A stretch of DNA of 13,592 nucleotides from assembly GCA_021300055.1 (NCBI GenBank), contig JAJTHU010000340.1, positions 1-13,592 of the forward strand, in the 5' to 3' direction. This document shows positions 1 through 7,248 of this stretch, one piece after another (positions within the stretch are counted from its first letter, which is position 1; each line of letters starts with the position of its first letter). Below the pieces are notes generated by a model. It had not been told where the DNA came from and did not search any database. It worked only from the letters and a program-made list of their open reading frames with translations. The position numbers and the translations under genes are program-made. The stretch is from Nitrosomonadaceae bacterium. GTDB lineage: Bacteria > Pseudomonadota > Gammaproteobacteria > Burkholderiales > Usitatibacteraceae.

Positions 1-1166
1 AAGTCTTCCATATCGACCAGACGCTTGGACGCGCGCGCGGCAAATAGTGCGGCTTCATTGACCAGGTTGGCGAGGTCTGCGCCGGAAAAGCCAGGGCAAC
101 CACGTGCAATGGTTTCCGGTACGACATCAGGCGCAATTGGCACCTTACGCATATGAACCGTGAGGATCTGCTCGCGACCGCGAATGTCTGGCAACGGCAC
201 TACCACTTGGCGATCGAAACGACCAGGACGCAATAGTGCGGGATCCAGCACGTCAGGACGGTTGGTCGCTGCGATTACGATGACGCCGACGGTGCCTTCG
301 AACCCGTCCATTTCTACGAGCAACTGGTTCAGGGTTTGTTCGCGTTCGTCATTGCCGCCTCCAAGGCCTGCGCCACGTTGCCGACCAACAGCGTCAATTT
401 CATCGATAAAGATGATGCAAGGTGCATTTTTCTTTGCCTGCTCAAACATGTCGCGCACGCGTGCTGCGCCTACGCCGACAAACATTTCGACGAAGTCTGA
501 ACCGGAGATGGAGAAAAATGGGACCTTCGCTTCGCCGGCCATGGAACGCGACAACAAAGTTTTACCGGTACCCGGCGAACCCACCATCAAGACGCCACGC
601 GGAATGCGGCCGCCTAGTTTTTGGAACTTGGAAGGATCACGCAGAAAATCGACGAGCTCTGCAACTTCCTCTTTGGCTTCATCGACGCCAGCAACGTCCG
701 CAAACGTAATCGGGTTGTTGTTCTCATCGAGCATGCGCGCGCGGCTCTTACCGAATGAGAACGCGCCACCCTTACCGCCACCTTGCATTTGGCGCATGAA
801 GTAGAGCCAGACGCCGATAAGCAACAGCATCGGGAACCACTGGATGAAGATCTGCATCAGGAACGACTGCTCTTCCGGTGCTTTCGCTTCGATCTTGACG
901 CCCGCTTTAAGCAAATCGTCCCACGTGTAAATGTTGCCAGGTAGGTAGGTGACGTATTGCTTGTTGTCCCGCGTGAACACGCGTACCGTTCGCGCGCCCT
1001 CTTCACGGACACGCTCGATATTGCCAGCCTTGGCTTCCGACATCATCGTCGAATAGTCCATCTGTTCGCGCTGGGCACCGCGATTGCTGAACTGCATGAA
1101 GACCATCATCATCACAATACCGATGATGAGCCACACGCCCACACCCTTCATCCAATTGTTGTTCAC
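1..1166 (-). CDS. ftsH: ATP-dependent zinc metalloprotease FtsH, N-terminal part (3' end outside window)
   Basis: FtsH is a membrane-anchored AAA+ protease that extracts and degrades misfolded membrane proteins and regulators; in enterobacteria it also degrades LpxC and sigma-32. About 388 codons are visible. There is an N-terminal membrane helix (about residues 7-25), a short periplasmic domain, a second helix (about 105-125), Walker A GSPGTGKT near residue 198, Walker B IIFIDEID near 253 and the second region of homology around 298-320 (ATNRPDVLDPALLRPGRFDR). The reading frame is still open at base 1, so the HExxH zinc protease site lies outside the window. The start is a GTG beginning MNNNWMKGVG, as in betaproteobacterial FtsH, preceded by AAAGGTG five bases upstream. 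It lies 155 bp downstream of rlmE on the same strand, the classical rlmE-ftsH arrangement. A 14-bp perfect palindrome overlaps its start. Confidence 0.97.
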   Translation of the reverse strand, partial: MNNNWMKGVGVWLIIGIVMMMVFMQFSNRGAQREQMDYSTMMSEAKAGNIERVREEGARTVRVFTRDNKQYVTYLPGNIYTWDDLLKAGVKIEAKAPEEQSFLMQIFIQWFPMLLLIGVWLYFMRQMQGGGKGGAFSFGKSRARMLDENNNPITFADVAGVDEAKEEVAELVDFLRDPSKFQKLGGRIPRGVLMVGSPGTGKTLLSRSMAGEAKVPFFSISGSDFVEMFVGVGAARVRDMFEQAKKNAPCIIFIDEIDAVGRQRGAGLGGGNDEREQTLNQLLVEMDGFEGTVGVIVIAATNRPDVLDPALLRPGRFDRQVVVPLPDIRGREQILTVHMRKVPIAPDVVPETIARGCPGFSGADLANLVNEAALFAARASKRLVDMED

Positions 1167-1173
1167 GTGAACA
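1160..1173. repeat. 14-bp perfect palindrome over the ftsH start codon and SD
   Basis: TGTTCACGTGAACA reads identically on both strands and covers the ftsH GTG start (1164-1166) and part of the AAAGGTG Shine-Dalgarno element (1172-1178). It could be a dimeric repressor site or mere chance: about one perfect 14-mer palindrome is expected in a window of this length. No function is established. Confidence 0.4.
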
Positions 1174-1192
1174 CCTTTGCTTTCCTAAACGG

Positions 1193-1213
1193 CTTTCCGC
1201 TACTTGCGGAAGC
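1193..1213 (-). promoter_or_regulatory. Hairpin in the ftsH leader
   Basis: Read on the minus strand, TTCCGC (1206-1211) and GCGGAA (1195-1200) flank the loop AAGTA, and flanking GC bases can extend the stem with one bulge. It lies about 30 nt upstream of the ftsH start and has no following T-run, so it is not a simple rlmE terminator. A leader structure affecting ftsH expression or mRNA stability is inference. Confidence 0.35.
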
Positions 1214-1265
1214 ATACTTTACTCTCAATCCCAAATCGCCACCTTGAGCGTATGGTATTTACAGT

Positions 1266-1293
1266 CTGTCAGGTTCCTCGCGGCGGCTGACAG
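1266..1293 (-). repeat. 7-bp inverted repeat in the rlmE-ftsH gap
   Basis: CTGTCAG (1266-1272) and CTGACAG (1287-1293) are exact reverse complements separated by 14 bases, some 30 bp after the rlmE stop. On the minus strand it is followed by ACTGTAAATACC rather than a T-run, so it is a poor intrinsic terminator. It may be a 3' processing hairpin. Confidence 0.3.
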
Positions 1294-1321
1294 GGCGACG
1301 AAAAGCAGCGCTAACAAGACG

Positions 1322-1966
1322 TCACTGCGCTGGCGGCGACTTCAGTCCACGGGCAAACAAATACACCTCTCGGCTTTCGTCGCGTGAGGCATCGGGCTTT
1401 TTTGCGGCCACTTTCTGGAATTTGCTACGCATAATTTTGACGAAGGGTTCAAAGCCATCCCCCTGAAATACCTTGACCAAGAAAGCACCGTTTGGTTTCA
1501 GAAACTTCACCGCAAAGTCGACGGCTAGTTCACCTAGCGCGTACAAACGCGCCTGATCGGTGATTACAACACCTGTGAGATTGGGGGCCATATCTGAAAT
1601 CACAAGGTCGACAGGCTTGTTTTCGATCGCATCGACCACCGCGGCGAGACCTGCGTCTTCGGCGAAATCCGCTTGGATGAAGTGAACGCGCTCGATCGGC
1701 TCCATGGGCAAGAGGTCGATTGCAACCACCTTGCCTGTCGCACCCACACGCTTGACAACCATCTGCGACCACCCGCCCGGGGCGGAGCCGAGATCCACCA
1801 CCACCATCCCAGGCTTGATGAGATTTTCCGCCTCAAGAATCTCCTGAAGCTTGTACACGGCGCGCGACCGGTAGCCCTCCTCGTTAGCGCGTTTGACGTA
1901 AGGGTCGGACAAATGGCGTTTGACCCAGTCGCGGCTGTTTTTGGGGCGTGCTTTGGACATTTGCAT
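1322..1966 (-). CDS. rlmE: 23S rRNA (uridine-2'-O-)-methyltransferase RlmE
   Basis: RlmE (FtsJ/RrmJ) uses S-adenosylmethionine to methylate the 2'-OH of U2552 in the A-loop of 23S rRNA, a late step in 50S assembly. The 214-residue length matches the family (E. coli 209). The SAM-binding loop DLGSAPGGWSQ is at residues 58-68. The K-D-K-E catalytic tetrad is complete and sits one residue later than in E. coli: K39, D125 (in ISDMAPN), K165 (in FLVKVFQG) and E200 (in SREVYL). The start is MQMSK; M3 is an alternative, and neither has a strong Shine-Dalgarno sequence. It is divergent from yhbY (56 bp apart) and upstream of ftsH on the same strand, an order conserved in proteobacteria. Confidence 0.96.
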   Translation of the reverse strand: MQMSKARPKNSRDWVKRHLSDPYVKRANEEGYRSRAVYKLQEILEAENLIKPGMVVVDLGSAPGGWSQMVVKRVGATGKVVAIDLLPMEPIERVHFIQADFAEDAGLAAVVDAIENKPVDLVISDMAPNLTGVVITDQARLYALGELAVDFAVKFLKPNGAFLVKVFQGDGFEPFVKIMRSKFQKVAAKKPDASRDESREVYLFARGLKSPPAQ

Positions 1967-1989
1967 CGCGTAAGCCAGTCGCTCGGAAG

Positions 1990-2016
1990 CTGACCAACCG
2001 TCCGCACCTTTATACT
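1990..2016 (+). promoter_or_regulatory. Candidate yhbY promoter
   Basis: TATACT at 2011-2016 matches a sigma-70 -10 box in five of six positions. A weak -35-like CTGACC lies at 1990-1995 with a short 15-bp spacer. The -10 box ends only six bases before the yhbY ATG, which would put the transcription start at or next to the start codon. Confidence 0.35.
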
Positions 2017-2022
2017 CGTGGG

Positions 2023-2436
2023 ATGAAGATTCAATTATCCCCCGCCGAGAGACAGAAACTCAAAGGCGACGCGCACGCGCTCAGCCCACTCATCATCATT
2101 GGCGACAACGGCCTGACCGCCTCGGTCATCCGCGAAATCGACCGCACCCTAAAAGCGCACGAGCTCATCAAGATTCGCGCCAACAATGACGAGCGCGATG
2201 TCCGTGCGGCTTGGCTAGAAGAAATCTGCAATGCACTGAGTGCAGCGCCAGTGCAACTCATCGGGAAAACCCTTGTGGTTTGGCGAGAGAACCCGGAAAA
2301 GGCCAAAGAACGTCGTCGTGCAGCCCTGCCGCTCCCAGTTCGAAAGGAAAAACGTCTTTCCAAACATCAAGAAGAGATGCGAGCGTCCGGGCAGATGCGC
2401 GGAACGCGGACGCGGCGGCGCGCAACAGGCAAGTAG
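2023..2436 (+). CDS. yhbY: YhbY family RNA-binding protein (CRM domain) with basic C-terminal extension
   Basis: A small CRS1-YhbY (CRM) domain protein of 137 residues. E. coli YhbY associates with pre-50S particles and is thought to assist ribosome assembly. Residues 1-97 contain the family fold: MKIQLSPAERQKLKG, the LIIIGDNGLT loop (the GxxG-type RNA-binding turn), then ELIKIR and KTLVVWR strands. The remaining 40 or so residues are an Arg/Lys-rich tail ending RTRRRATGK, longer than the roughly 97-residue E. coli protein. The frame is open 25 codons further upstream, but those residues resemble no family member and the conserved MKI start is preferred. No Shine-Dalgarno sequence precedes the ATG, and a -10-like TATACT ends six bases upstream, so leaderless translation is possible. 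It is divergent from rlmE, another ribosome assembly gene. Confidence 0.92.
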   Translation: MKIQLSPAERQKLKGDAHALSPLIIIGDNGLTASVIREIDRTLKAHELIKIRANNDERDVRAAWLEEICNALSAAPVQLIGKTLVVWRENPEKAKERRRAALPLPVRKEKRLSKHQEEMRASGQMRGTRTRRRATGK

Positions 2437-2536
2437 ACCGCGAACCAAACTCTAGAATTGGCGCGGCTTTTCAGGCGTTTTTGGCCCCAAGATGCCCGTC
2501 CCTTCTAGGGTTTATGCTAACGACTTCCTAGATCGC
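2437..2536. other. Convergent intergenic region between yhbY and the PPi-PFK gene
   Basis: One hundred bases separate the two convergent genes. I see only weak inverted repeats (CCC TTCTA GGG near 2500; CTAGAA paired distantly with TTCTAG) and short T-runs at 2468-2472 and 2478-2482. None forms a convincing intrinsic terminator for either gene. Confidence 0.5.
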
Positions 2537-3814
2537 TTAGCCGATGGTAAACGGAGCGAGCTTCTTACGAACTGCTTTGTTGTTGAGTCTGGCGTACACC
2601 GGCAAGCCGTCTTTATACGGCGGATAGGCTTCTCCACCGATCAGGGGGGCTAGGTAGTTGCGGCACTTTTGCGTGATGTGAAAGCCATCAGGCGTAATGA
2701 AGTCACGCGGCATTTTCTTTTCGTGATTGGCCACTTGCTCGAGCGGTGCAGCGATGATCTCCCATCGATAGGGCTTGCTTGACTTGCGCTTGATCGCGGG
2801 CATGACACCGTTCATTCCCTTGACGGCAAACTCAACGGCCGCTTTGCCAAGCGCATAGGTTTGCTCGACGTCGGTCTTTGACGCGATATGACGCGCCGCA
2901 CGCTGCAAGTAGTCCGCGACCGCCCAGTGGTACTTGAGCTTGAGTTCGCGCTTTACAAGATCGGCAATGACCGGTGCAACACCGCCGAGTTGTGCGTGGC
3001 CGAACGCATCGACAAGGCCGGACTCGGAGACGAACTTTCCGTCCTTGCCCTTGATGCCCTCAGAGACACCGATGGCACAAAAGCCATGTTTGGCGACCAC
3101 CTGCTCGACGCGCGCCACAAACGCTGCCGGGTCAAACACGACCTCCGGGAATAGGATGATATGCGGCGCGTCACCGGACTTCTCAGCGGCAAGGCCAGTC
3201 GCTGCGGCGATCCAACCCGCGTGTCGCCCCATCACTTCGAACACGAAAACTTTGGTCGACGTTTTGGCCATCGAGGCCACATCCAGCCCCGCCTCCTTCA
3301 TCGAAACTGCAACATATTTCGCCACCGAACCAAATCCCGGTGAACAGTCAGTGATGGGTAGATCGTTATCAACGGTCTTTGGCACGTGAACCGCAACCAG
3401 CGGGTAGCCCATCGACGCGGAGAGCTGCGAGATCTTGAGGCAGGTGTCGGCTGAGTCGCCGCCGCCGTTATAAAAGAAATAGCCGATGTCGTGCGCGCGA
3501 AACACCTCAATCAGCCGCTCGTATTCGCGGCGATTCTGCTCAAGTGATTTCAGTTTGTATCGGCAAGAGCCAAACGCACCGGCGGGGGTATGCCCCAATG
3601 CCTTGATGTTTGCGGTAGGCTCGAGGCTGGTATCTATCAGGTCCTCGGTGAGTGCACCGATGATGCCATTGCGGCCCGCATAAACCTTGCCAAAGACCTT
3701 CGGGTAGCGTCGGCACGTCTCGATTACTGCTTGCGCCGACACGTTGATGACGGCGGTCACGCCACCCGATTGCGCATAAAACGCGTTGCGGGGCTTCGGG
3801 CTAGTCTTGCGCAT
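2537..3814 (-). CDS. pfp: Pyrophosphate-dependent 6-phosphofructokinase
   Basis: This 425-residue PFK-A superfamily enzyme interconverts fructose 6-phosphate and fructose 1,6-bisphosphate, probably with pyrophosphate as phosphoryl donor. Specificity is read from two motifs. At residues 117-121 GGGDS carries an Asp (D120) where ATP enzymes have the second Gly of GGDGS. At 145-151 PKTVDND has Lys146 where ATP enzymes have Gly (PGTIDND). Both substitutions mark PPi-type PFKs; D149 is the expected catalytic base. MGRHAGWIA (195-203) is the fructose-phosphate-binding motif. It starts 76 bp downstream of adk on the same strand, after AGAGAGAG, and is probably the last gene of the exbB-adk operon. 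PPi use makes the step reversible, so the enzyme can serve glycolysis, gluconeogenesis or sugar-phosphate cycles. The donor assignment comes from motifs only. Confidence 0.9.
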   Translation of the reverse strand: MRKTSPKPRNAFYAQSGGVTAVINVSAQAVIETCRRYPKVFGKVYAGRNGIIGALTEDLIDTSLEPTANIKALGHTPAGAFGSCRYKLKSLEQNRREYERLIEVFRAHDIGYFFYNGGGDSADTCLKISQLSASMGYPLVAVHVPKTVDNDLPITDCSPGFGSVAKYVAVSMKEAGLDVASMAKTSTKVFVFEVMGRHAGWIAAATGLAAEKSGDAPHIILFPEVVFDPAAFVARVEQVVAKHGFCAIGVSEGIKGKDGKFVSESGLVDAFGHAQLGGVAPVIADLVKRELKLKYHWAVADYLQRAARHIASKTDVEQTYALGKAAVEFAVKGMNGVMPAIKRKSSKPYRWEIIAAPLEQVANHEKKMPRDFITPDGFHITQKCRNYLAPLIGGEAYPPYKDGLPVYARLNNKAVRKKLAPFTIG

Positions 3815-3890
3815 GAAATCTCTCTCTGGAGCAGTAAAGTTGGCTCAGCCAGAACACGGGGCGACTCTGAATCCGCGCGGCAAATACTTC

Positions 3891-4544
3891 TCAGGCGAGT
3901 GCAGCAAAGATCTTGTCGCGAATTTCTTCCATCTTGCCGACACCTGGGATTCTTACGTACCGTGGCGCCGCCGGGCCGCCCGACCGCGCCCAATCGCCGT
4001 AGTACTGAATCAGAGGCTCGGTCTGCTCATGGTAAACAGCCAAACGCTTTTTGACCGTCTCCTCTTTGTCGTCATCGCGTTGAATGAGGTCTTCACCCGT
4101 GACGTCGTCCTTGCCCGCCACTTTAGGCGGGTTGAACTTCACGTGGTACGTGCGACCTGAAGCCACGTGCACACGTCGCCCAGACATTCGTTCGATGATC
4201 TCAGCGTCGTCGACCGCGATCTCAACAACAAAATCGAGGTCGACGCCCGCAGCCTTCATTGCATCGGCCTGCGGAATCGTGCGCGGGAAGCCATCGAACA
4301 AAAATCCTTTGCCACAATCGGACTCCTTGATACGCTCCTTCACCAGTCCGATGATGATGTCGTCCGAAACGAGTGCACCGGAGTCCATCACTTTCTTCGC
4401 TGCAAGACCTAGCGGCGTTCCAGCCTTCACTGCGGCACGAAGCATGTCTCCCGTCGAAATCTGTGGGATGCCGAACTTCTCCTTGATGAACGCAGCCTGC
4501 GTGCCTTTTCCGGCACCGGGGCCACCCAACAGAATCAAGCGCAT
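3891..4544 (-). CDS. adk: Adenylate kinase
   Basis: Adenylate kinase catalyses ATP + AMP to 2 ADP in the cytoplasm. The 217-residue protein has the Walker A loop GGPGAGKGT (residues 7-15), the AMP-binding STGDMLR segment, the FLFDGFPRT motif and a full-length LID domain (about 122-159), so it is the long bacterial form. The LID has no cysteine quartet and therefore binds no structural zinc, as in E. coli. The ATG is preceded by AAAGGA (4552-4557) with a 7-base spacing. It lies 133 bp downstream of kdsB and 76 bp upstream of the PPi-phosphofructokinase gene, all on the same strand. Adk next to kdsB and lpxK is typical of betaproteobacteria. Confidence 0.97.
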   Translation of the reverse strand: MRLILLGGPGAGKGTQAAFIKEKFGIPQISTGDMLRAAVKAGTPLGLAAKKVMDSGALVSDDIIIGLVKERIKESDCGKGFLFDGFPRTIPQADAMKAAGVDLDFVVEIAVDDAEIIERMSGRRVHVASGRTYHVKFNPPKVAGKDDVTGEDLIQRDDDKEETVKKRLAVYHEQTEPLIQYYGDWARSGGPAAPRYVRIPGVGKMEEIRDKIFAALA

Positions 4545-4677
4545 CGCTTAGTCCTTTGCAGAGTATTTAAGTTATTGTCCCGAGAGCTCGAATTTTACGC
4601 GATTCAGATTTGAGCGATGAATGGTGCTTGATGAGACGTGCGCACAAAACGCGCGCGGCGAGCACATCTCGTGCGGC

Positions 4678-5499
4678 TCAACTGAGCGATACCGCGCCCC
4701 ACAGCTCGCGCACTCGGTGCAAGTCCTCAGCCGTATCGACTCCAGGGGCAACTGTACCAGTCCAATCCAACACAGCGATTCGGTAACCATGGTGCATGGC
4801 GCGCAGTTGCTCAAGCGATTCAGTTTGCTCAGCTGGTGCTACCGAGAGGGTTGAATACCGCGCCAAGAAACCAACGCGATAGGCGTAGATGCCAACATGG
4901 CGTCGCGCATCGGGCGCAAGCAAGTTGGCCGATACGCCGACGGCGTTAGATGCCAGCGCCAGCGCCTGCGCCCGTGGAAAAGGAATGGGAGCTCGGCTGA
5001 AGTACAAGGCCAAACCCGCCCCATCACAAACCACCTTGACCACGTTCGGGTTAATGAAATCATTGGCCTCGCTAATCGGGTGCGACGCGGTTGCAATATC
5101 CGCAGCAGTGGTTTTGGCCAGCAGGTGCGCAACCTCGCGAACCAAACTTGGATCGATCAACGGCTCGTCGCCCTGCACATTCACGACGATTTCATCGCTC
5201 CCCAAAGCCAGTTGTGCAACCGCTTCGGCAATTCGGTCTGTCCCCGACACATGGTCAGCGCGTGTCATTAACGCGCTGAAGCCTCGCTCACGACAGACTG
5301 CAGCAATCTCGACGTCGTCCGTTGCAATGTGAACTGACGTCGCCCCTGAACGCAACGCTCGCTCTGCCACGCGAACGACCATCGGCGCACCGCCGATATC
5401 GGCAAGAGGCTTATCAGGTAAGCGCGTCGAATGCCGCCGTGCAGGAATGACTGCGTGGAAAGCGCTCAATGCTAACGACTCAGGTATTGCGTTCTTCAT
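4678..5499 (-). CDS. kdsB: 3-deoxy-manno-octulosonate cytidylyltransferase (CMP-Kdo synthetase)
   Basis: KdsB activates Kdo with CTP to give CMP-Kdo plus pyrophosphate, supplying the inner-core LPS sugar. From the chosen ATG the protein is 273 residues. VIPARRHSTRLPDKPL (17-32) is the nucleotide-binding signature, TRADHVSGTDR (79-89) and NVQGDEPLI (107-115, with metal-binding D111) are conserved, and FSRAPIPFPR and RHVGIYAYR follow. The start is uncertain: the ATG at 5499 (MKNAIPES) overlaps the trm112-like gene by 20 bp, while an ATG at 5523 adds eight residues. Neither has a strong Shine-Dalgarno sequence, suggesting translational coupling. The PPi released here could in principle be used by the downstream PPi-dependent kinase; that link is inference. 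Confidence 0.95.
   Translation of the reverse strand: MKNAIPESLALSAFHAVIPARRHSTRLPDKPLADIGGAPMVVRVAERALRSGATSVHIATDDVEIAAVCRERGFSALMTRADHVSGTDRIAEAVAQLALGSDEIVVNVQGDEPLIDPSLVREVAHLLAKTTAADIATASHPISEANDFINPNVVKVVCDGAGLALYFSRAPIPFPRAQALALASNAVGVSANLLAPDARRHVGIYAYRVGFLARYSTLSVAPAEQTESLEQLRAMHHGYRIAVLDWTGTVAPGVDTAEDLHRVRELWGAVSLS
5255..5279. repeat. Perfect 9-bp hairpin inside kdsB
   Basis: TCAGCGCGT (5255-5263) and ACGCGCTGA (5271-5279) are exact reverse complements with a 7-base loop. It falls on codons for SALMTRAD. It may be chance in GC-rich coding sequence. Confidence 0.4.
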
Positions 5500-5671
5500 C
5501 GACGCGGAGTTCACGCGCTTCATCAACCAACATCACCGGAATACCATCGCGAATCGGGTAGGCCAGACGCGCCGACCAAGAGATCAGTTCCGTCTTGTCT
5601 GAAGAAATCACGAGAGGCCCCTTGGTGAGCGGACAAACGAGGATCTCAAGGAGTTTTGGGTCAATGGCCAT
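5480..5671 (-). CDS. Trm112/YcaR family small protein
   Basis: A 63-residue protein of the Trm112p-like (YcaR, UPF0434) family, found between lpxK and kdsB in many proteobacteria. The family signature is clear: LLEILVCPLTKGPL at residues 7-20 and YPIRDGIPVMLVDEAR at 38-53. Only one cysteine (C13) remains: the usual second Cys is Thr16 and the later ELIC position reads ELIS, so the zinc-ribbon ligands of the E. coli protein are absent. The start ATG overlaps the lpxK stop within ATGGCCATTGA, and its own stop lies inside the start region of kdsB, so the three genes are translationally coupled. A role as a small partner protein is known for eukaryotic and archaeal Trm112; the bacterial role is not established. 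Confidence 0.9.
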   Translation of the reverse strand: MAIDPKLLEILVCPLTKGPLVISSDKTELISWSARLAYPIRDGIPVMLVDEARELRVDEERNT

Positions 5672-6752
5672 TGGCATCAAGCGCGGCGAGCCGCGATTCA
5701 ATAAATTGGTAGAACGCCTCTGGAAGCAGGGCATCCACACGCATTTCGACAAAACGATCGTCGGCGAATGCTTGACATTTTACTGCGTCCTTTTCGGTCA
5801 TCACGATGATGTCTGCAGTGATATCGCGGAAATCTTCTGACCGGAACCCATGGTGGTCAGCGAACGCATGCGTGGCTTGCACTCGCACGCCGAGTGACAT
5901 CAAGTGGGCAAAAAAACGTGCAGGAAATCCAATCCCCGCGACGGCCACCACTCGCTGTCTGGAACTTTGTTCAATTAAATCAGCGAGCTTTCGCTCTGCT
6001 CCATCAAGCACAGAAACGAATCGCTCCGCGCCATAACGCATTTCAAAGATTGGGGGGACCGTATTCGAGTTTGCACGCAACTGCATCAGCCACTCTTCCG
6101 GTTCGGAATCTCTTGGTGCAAGCGGTGTTGTTGATGCGGTTTTGTTGACGACGATACAGTCAACGGCGTTGAGCCTCGTCACCGGCTCGCGCAAGGGACC
6201 CGCAGGCAACACCCAACCGTTTCCTAGCCCCCGAGTGCCATCGACCACGGCGACTTCGATGTCGCGCGCCAAACGGTAGTGCTGCAAACCGTCGTCGCTC
6301 AGCACGAGCGCGGCATTCGGGTTTTCCTGAAAGGCAAGCACGCCTGCTGCGACGCGGTCGGTGCTCGCGTACACTAGCAATTGCGTCCGGCGGGCGATTA
6401 CTCGCGCTTCGTCGCCGAGCGCGTCGTCGGCATCCAGGGCGCCAATGCGGCGTACCACTCGCTCCTCTCTGCCGCCGGATCCGCGCGTAACAATCGCTGC
6501 CATCCTGCCTCGCGAACGCAATCTCGCTGAGAGTGCAATCACGAGCGGGGTCTTACCCGTACCACCAACGGTAATGTTGCCAATCACGACAACTGGCTTC
6601 GATAGGTGTCGTGATGCACGCCAGCCCCGACCGAAACTCCAGCGCCGGAGGTAGACCAGAAGCCAAAACAGCAACGCTACTGGCCGCAACAGAATCTGCC
6701 ACGCACTCCTGCGCTGCCACTCTCGAAGGAAGAACGCCTCGATGAAGCGCAT
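5661..6752 (-). CDS. lpxK: Tetraacyldisaccharide 4'-kinase LpxK
   Basis: LpxK phosphorylates the 4' position of the tetraacyl-disaccharide 1-phosphate to make lipid IVA, the acceptor for Kdo. The 363-residue protein has a hydrophobic N-terminal segment (about 20-35) that anchors it to the inner membrane, the P-loop GNITVGGTGKTP (58-69), VTRGSGG (88-94, where most family members have Tyr before the last glycines), the DDGLQH motif (153-158) and MTEKDAVK near the C-terminus. Its length is slightly greater than the E. coli protein (328). It starts 18 bp after exbD and overlaps the trm112-like gene by 11 bp. The downstream kdsB provides the sugar donor for the next lipid A step. Confidence 0.96.
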   Translation of the reverse strand: MRFIEAFFLREWQRRSAWQILLRPVALLFWLLVYLRRWSFGRGWRASRHLSKPVVVIGNITVGGTGKTPLVIALSARLRSRGRMAAIVTRGSGGREERVVRRIGALDADDALGDEARVIARRTQLLVYASTDRVAAGVLAFQENPNAALVLSDDGLQHYRLARDIEVAVVDGTRGLGNGWVLPAGPLREPVTRLNAVDCIVVNKTASTTPLAPRDSEPEEWLMQLRANSNTVPPIFEMRYGAERFVSVLDGAERKLADLIEQSSRQRVVAVAGIGFPARFFAHLMSLGVRVQATHAFADHHGFRSEDFRDITADIIVMTEKDAVKCQAFADDRFVEMRVDALLPEAFYQFIESRLAALDANGH

Positions 6753-6770
6753 CGTGGCTGGCCTCAGCGC

Positions 6771-7196
6771 TTAACGGGACTTGGATTGGGTCGTGAACGA
6801 GATCTTCGTGTACCCAGCGACGCGTGCGGCTTCCATCACATTCACCACGGCTTGGTGGGTGGCTGCAGCATCTGCCCCGATCGAGATAACCGGATCCTTC
6901 ATCTGCTGCGCATTCGCGGCTTCGCGCAATGCGTTTGCGAGTGCGTCGACGCTATTGAAGTTCACAGGGTTATTGTTAATGGCGTACTTGCCCGCAGCAT
7001 CAACGCCAATGTTCAGAATCTGCGGCTTCTCGACCGACTTGTCCGCAGAAGCCTCTGGCAAGTTAATCTGCAGCTCGGAATACCTCGAGTAGGTCGTCGT
7101 CACCATCACAAAAATTAGGATGACGAGCAGTAGATCGATCAACGGGATGAAGTTGATCTCTGGTTCTTCGCGCACTCTGCCCCGACGAATATTCAC
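6771..7196 (-). CDS. exbD: Biopolymer transport protein ExbD/TolR family
   Basis: ExbD/TolR subunit of a proton-driven membrane motor that works with ExbB. The 141-residue protein has a short cytoplasmic N-terminus rich in Arg, a single transmembrane helix at about 16-36 containing the essential proton-carrying Asp (D21, in NFIPLIDLLLVILIF), and a periplasmic domain ending with the typical VMEAARVAGYTKISF segment. The start is GTG with an excellent Shine-Dalgarno AAGGAGGT (7200-7207) three bases upstream. It sits 52 bp after exbB and 18 bp before lpxK. No tonB, tolA or tolB is visible, so it cannot be decided whether the pair energises TonB receptors, the Tol system or something linked to LPS. 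Confidence 0.95.
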   Translation of the reverse strand: MNIRRGRVREEPEINFIPLIDLLLVILIFVMVTTTYSRYSELQINLPEASADKSVEKPQILNIGVDAAGKYAINNNPVNFNSVDALANALREAANAQQMKDPVISIGADAAATHQAVVNVMEAARVAGYTKISFTTQSKSR

Positions 7197-7199
7197 AAG

Positions 7200-7207
7200 A
7201 CCTCCTT
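7200..7207 (-). promoter_or_regulatory. Strong Shine-Dalgarno of exbD
   Basis: AAGGAGGT on the minus strand complements the 16S rRNA 3' end over eight bases and lies three bases before the GTG at 7196. It supports the non-ATG start. Confidence 0.85.
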
Positions 7208-7248
7208 AGCACGATTGAGGTTGTCGCTGTGTGCTGTCAAGCAACAGA

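Noticed and set aside
160..804. A 214-codon open frame on the plus strand opposite ftsH
   Set aside because: The minus strand encodes highly conserved FtsH AAA+ motifs throughout; the plus frame is a GC-driven shadow with low-complexity Ser/Arg/Pro content.
4084..4551. A 155-codon plus-strand frame opposite adk
   Set aside because: Adk is complete and convincing on the minus strand; the plus product has no recognisable fold.
4592..4621. TAAAAT with a TTCATC-like -35 upstream of adk (minus strand)
   Set aside because: The -35 matches only about three of six positions; too weak to call a promoter inside a likely operon.
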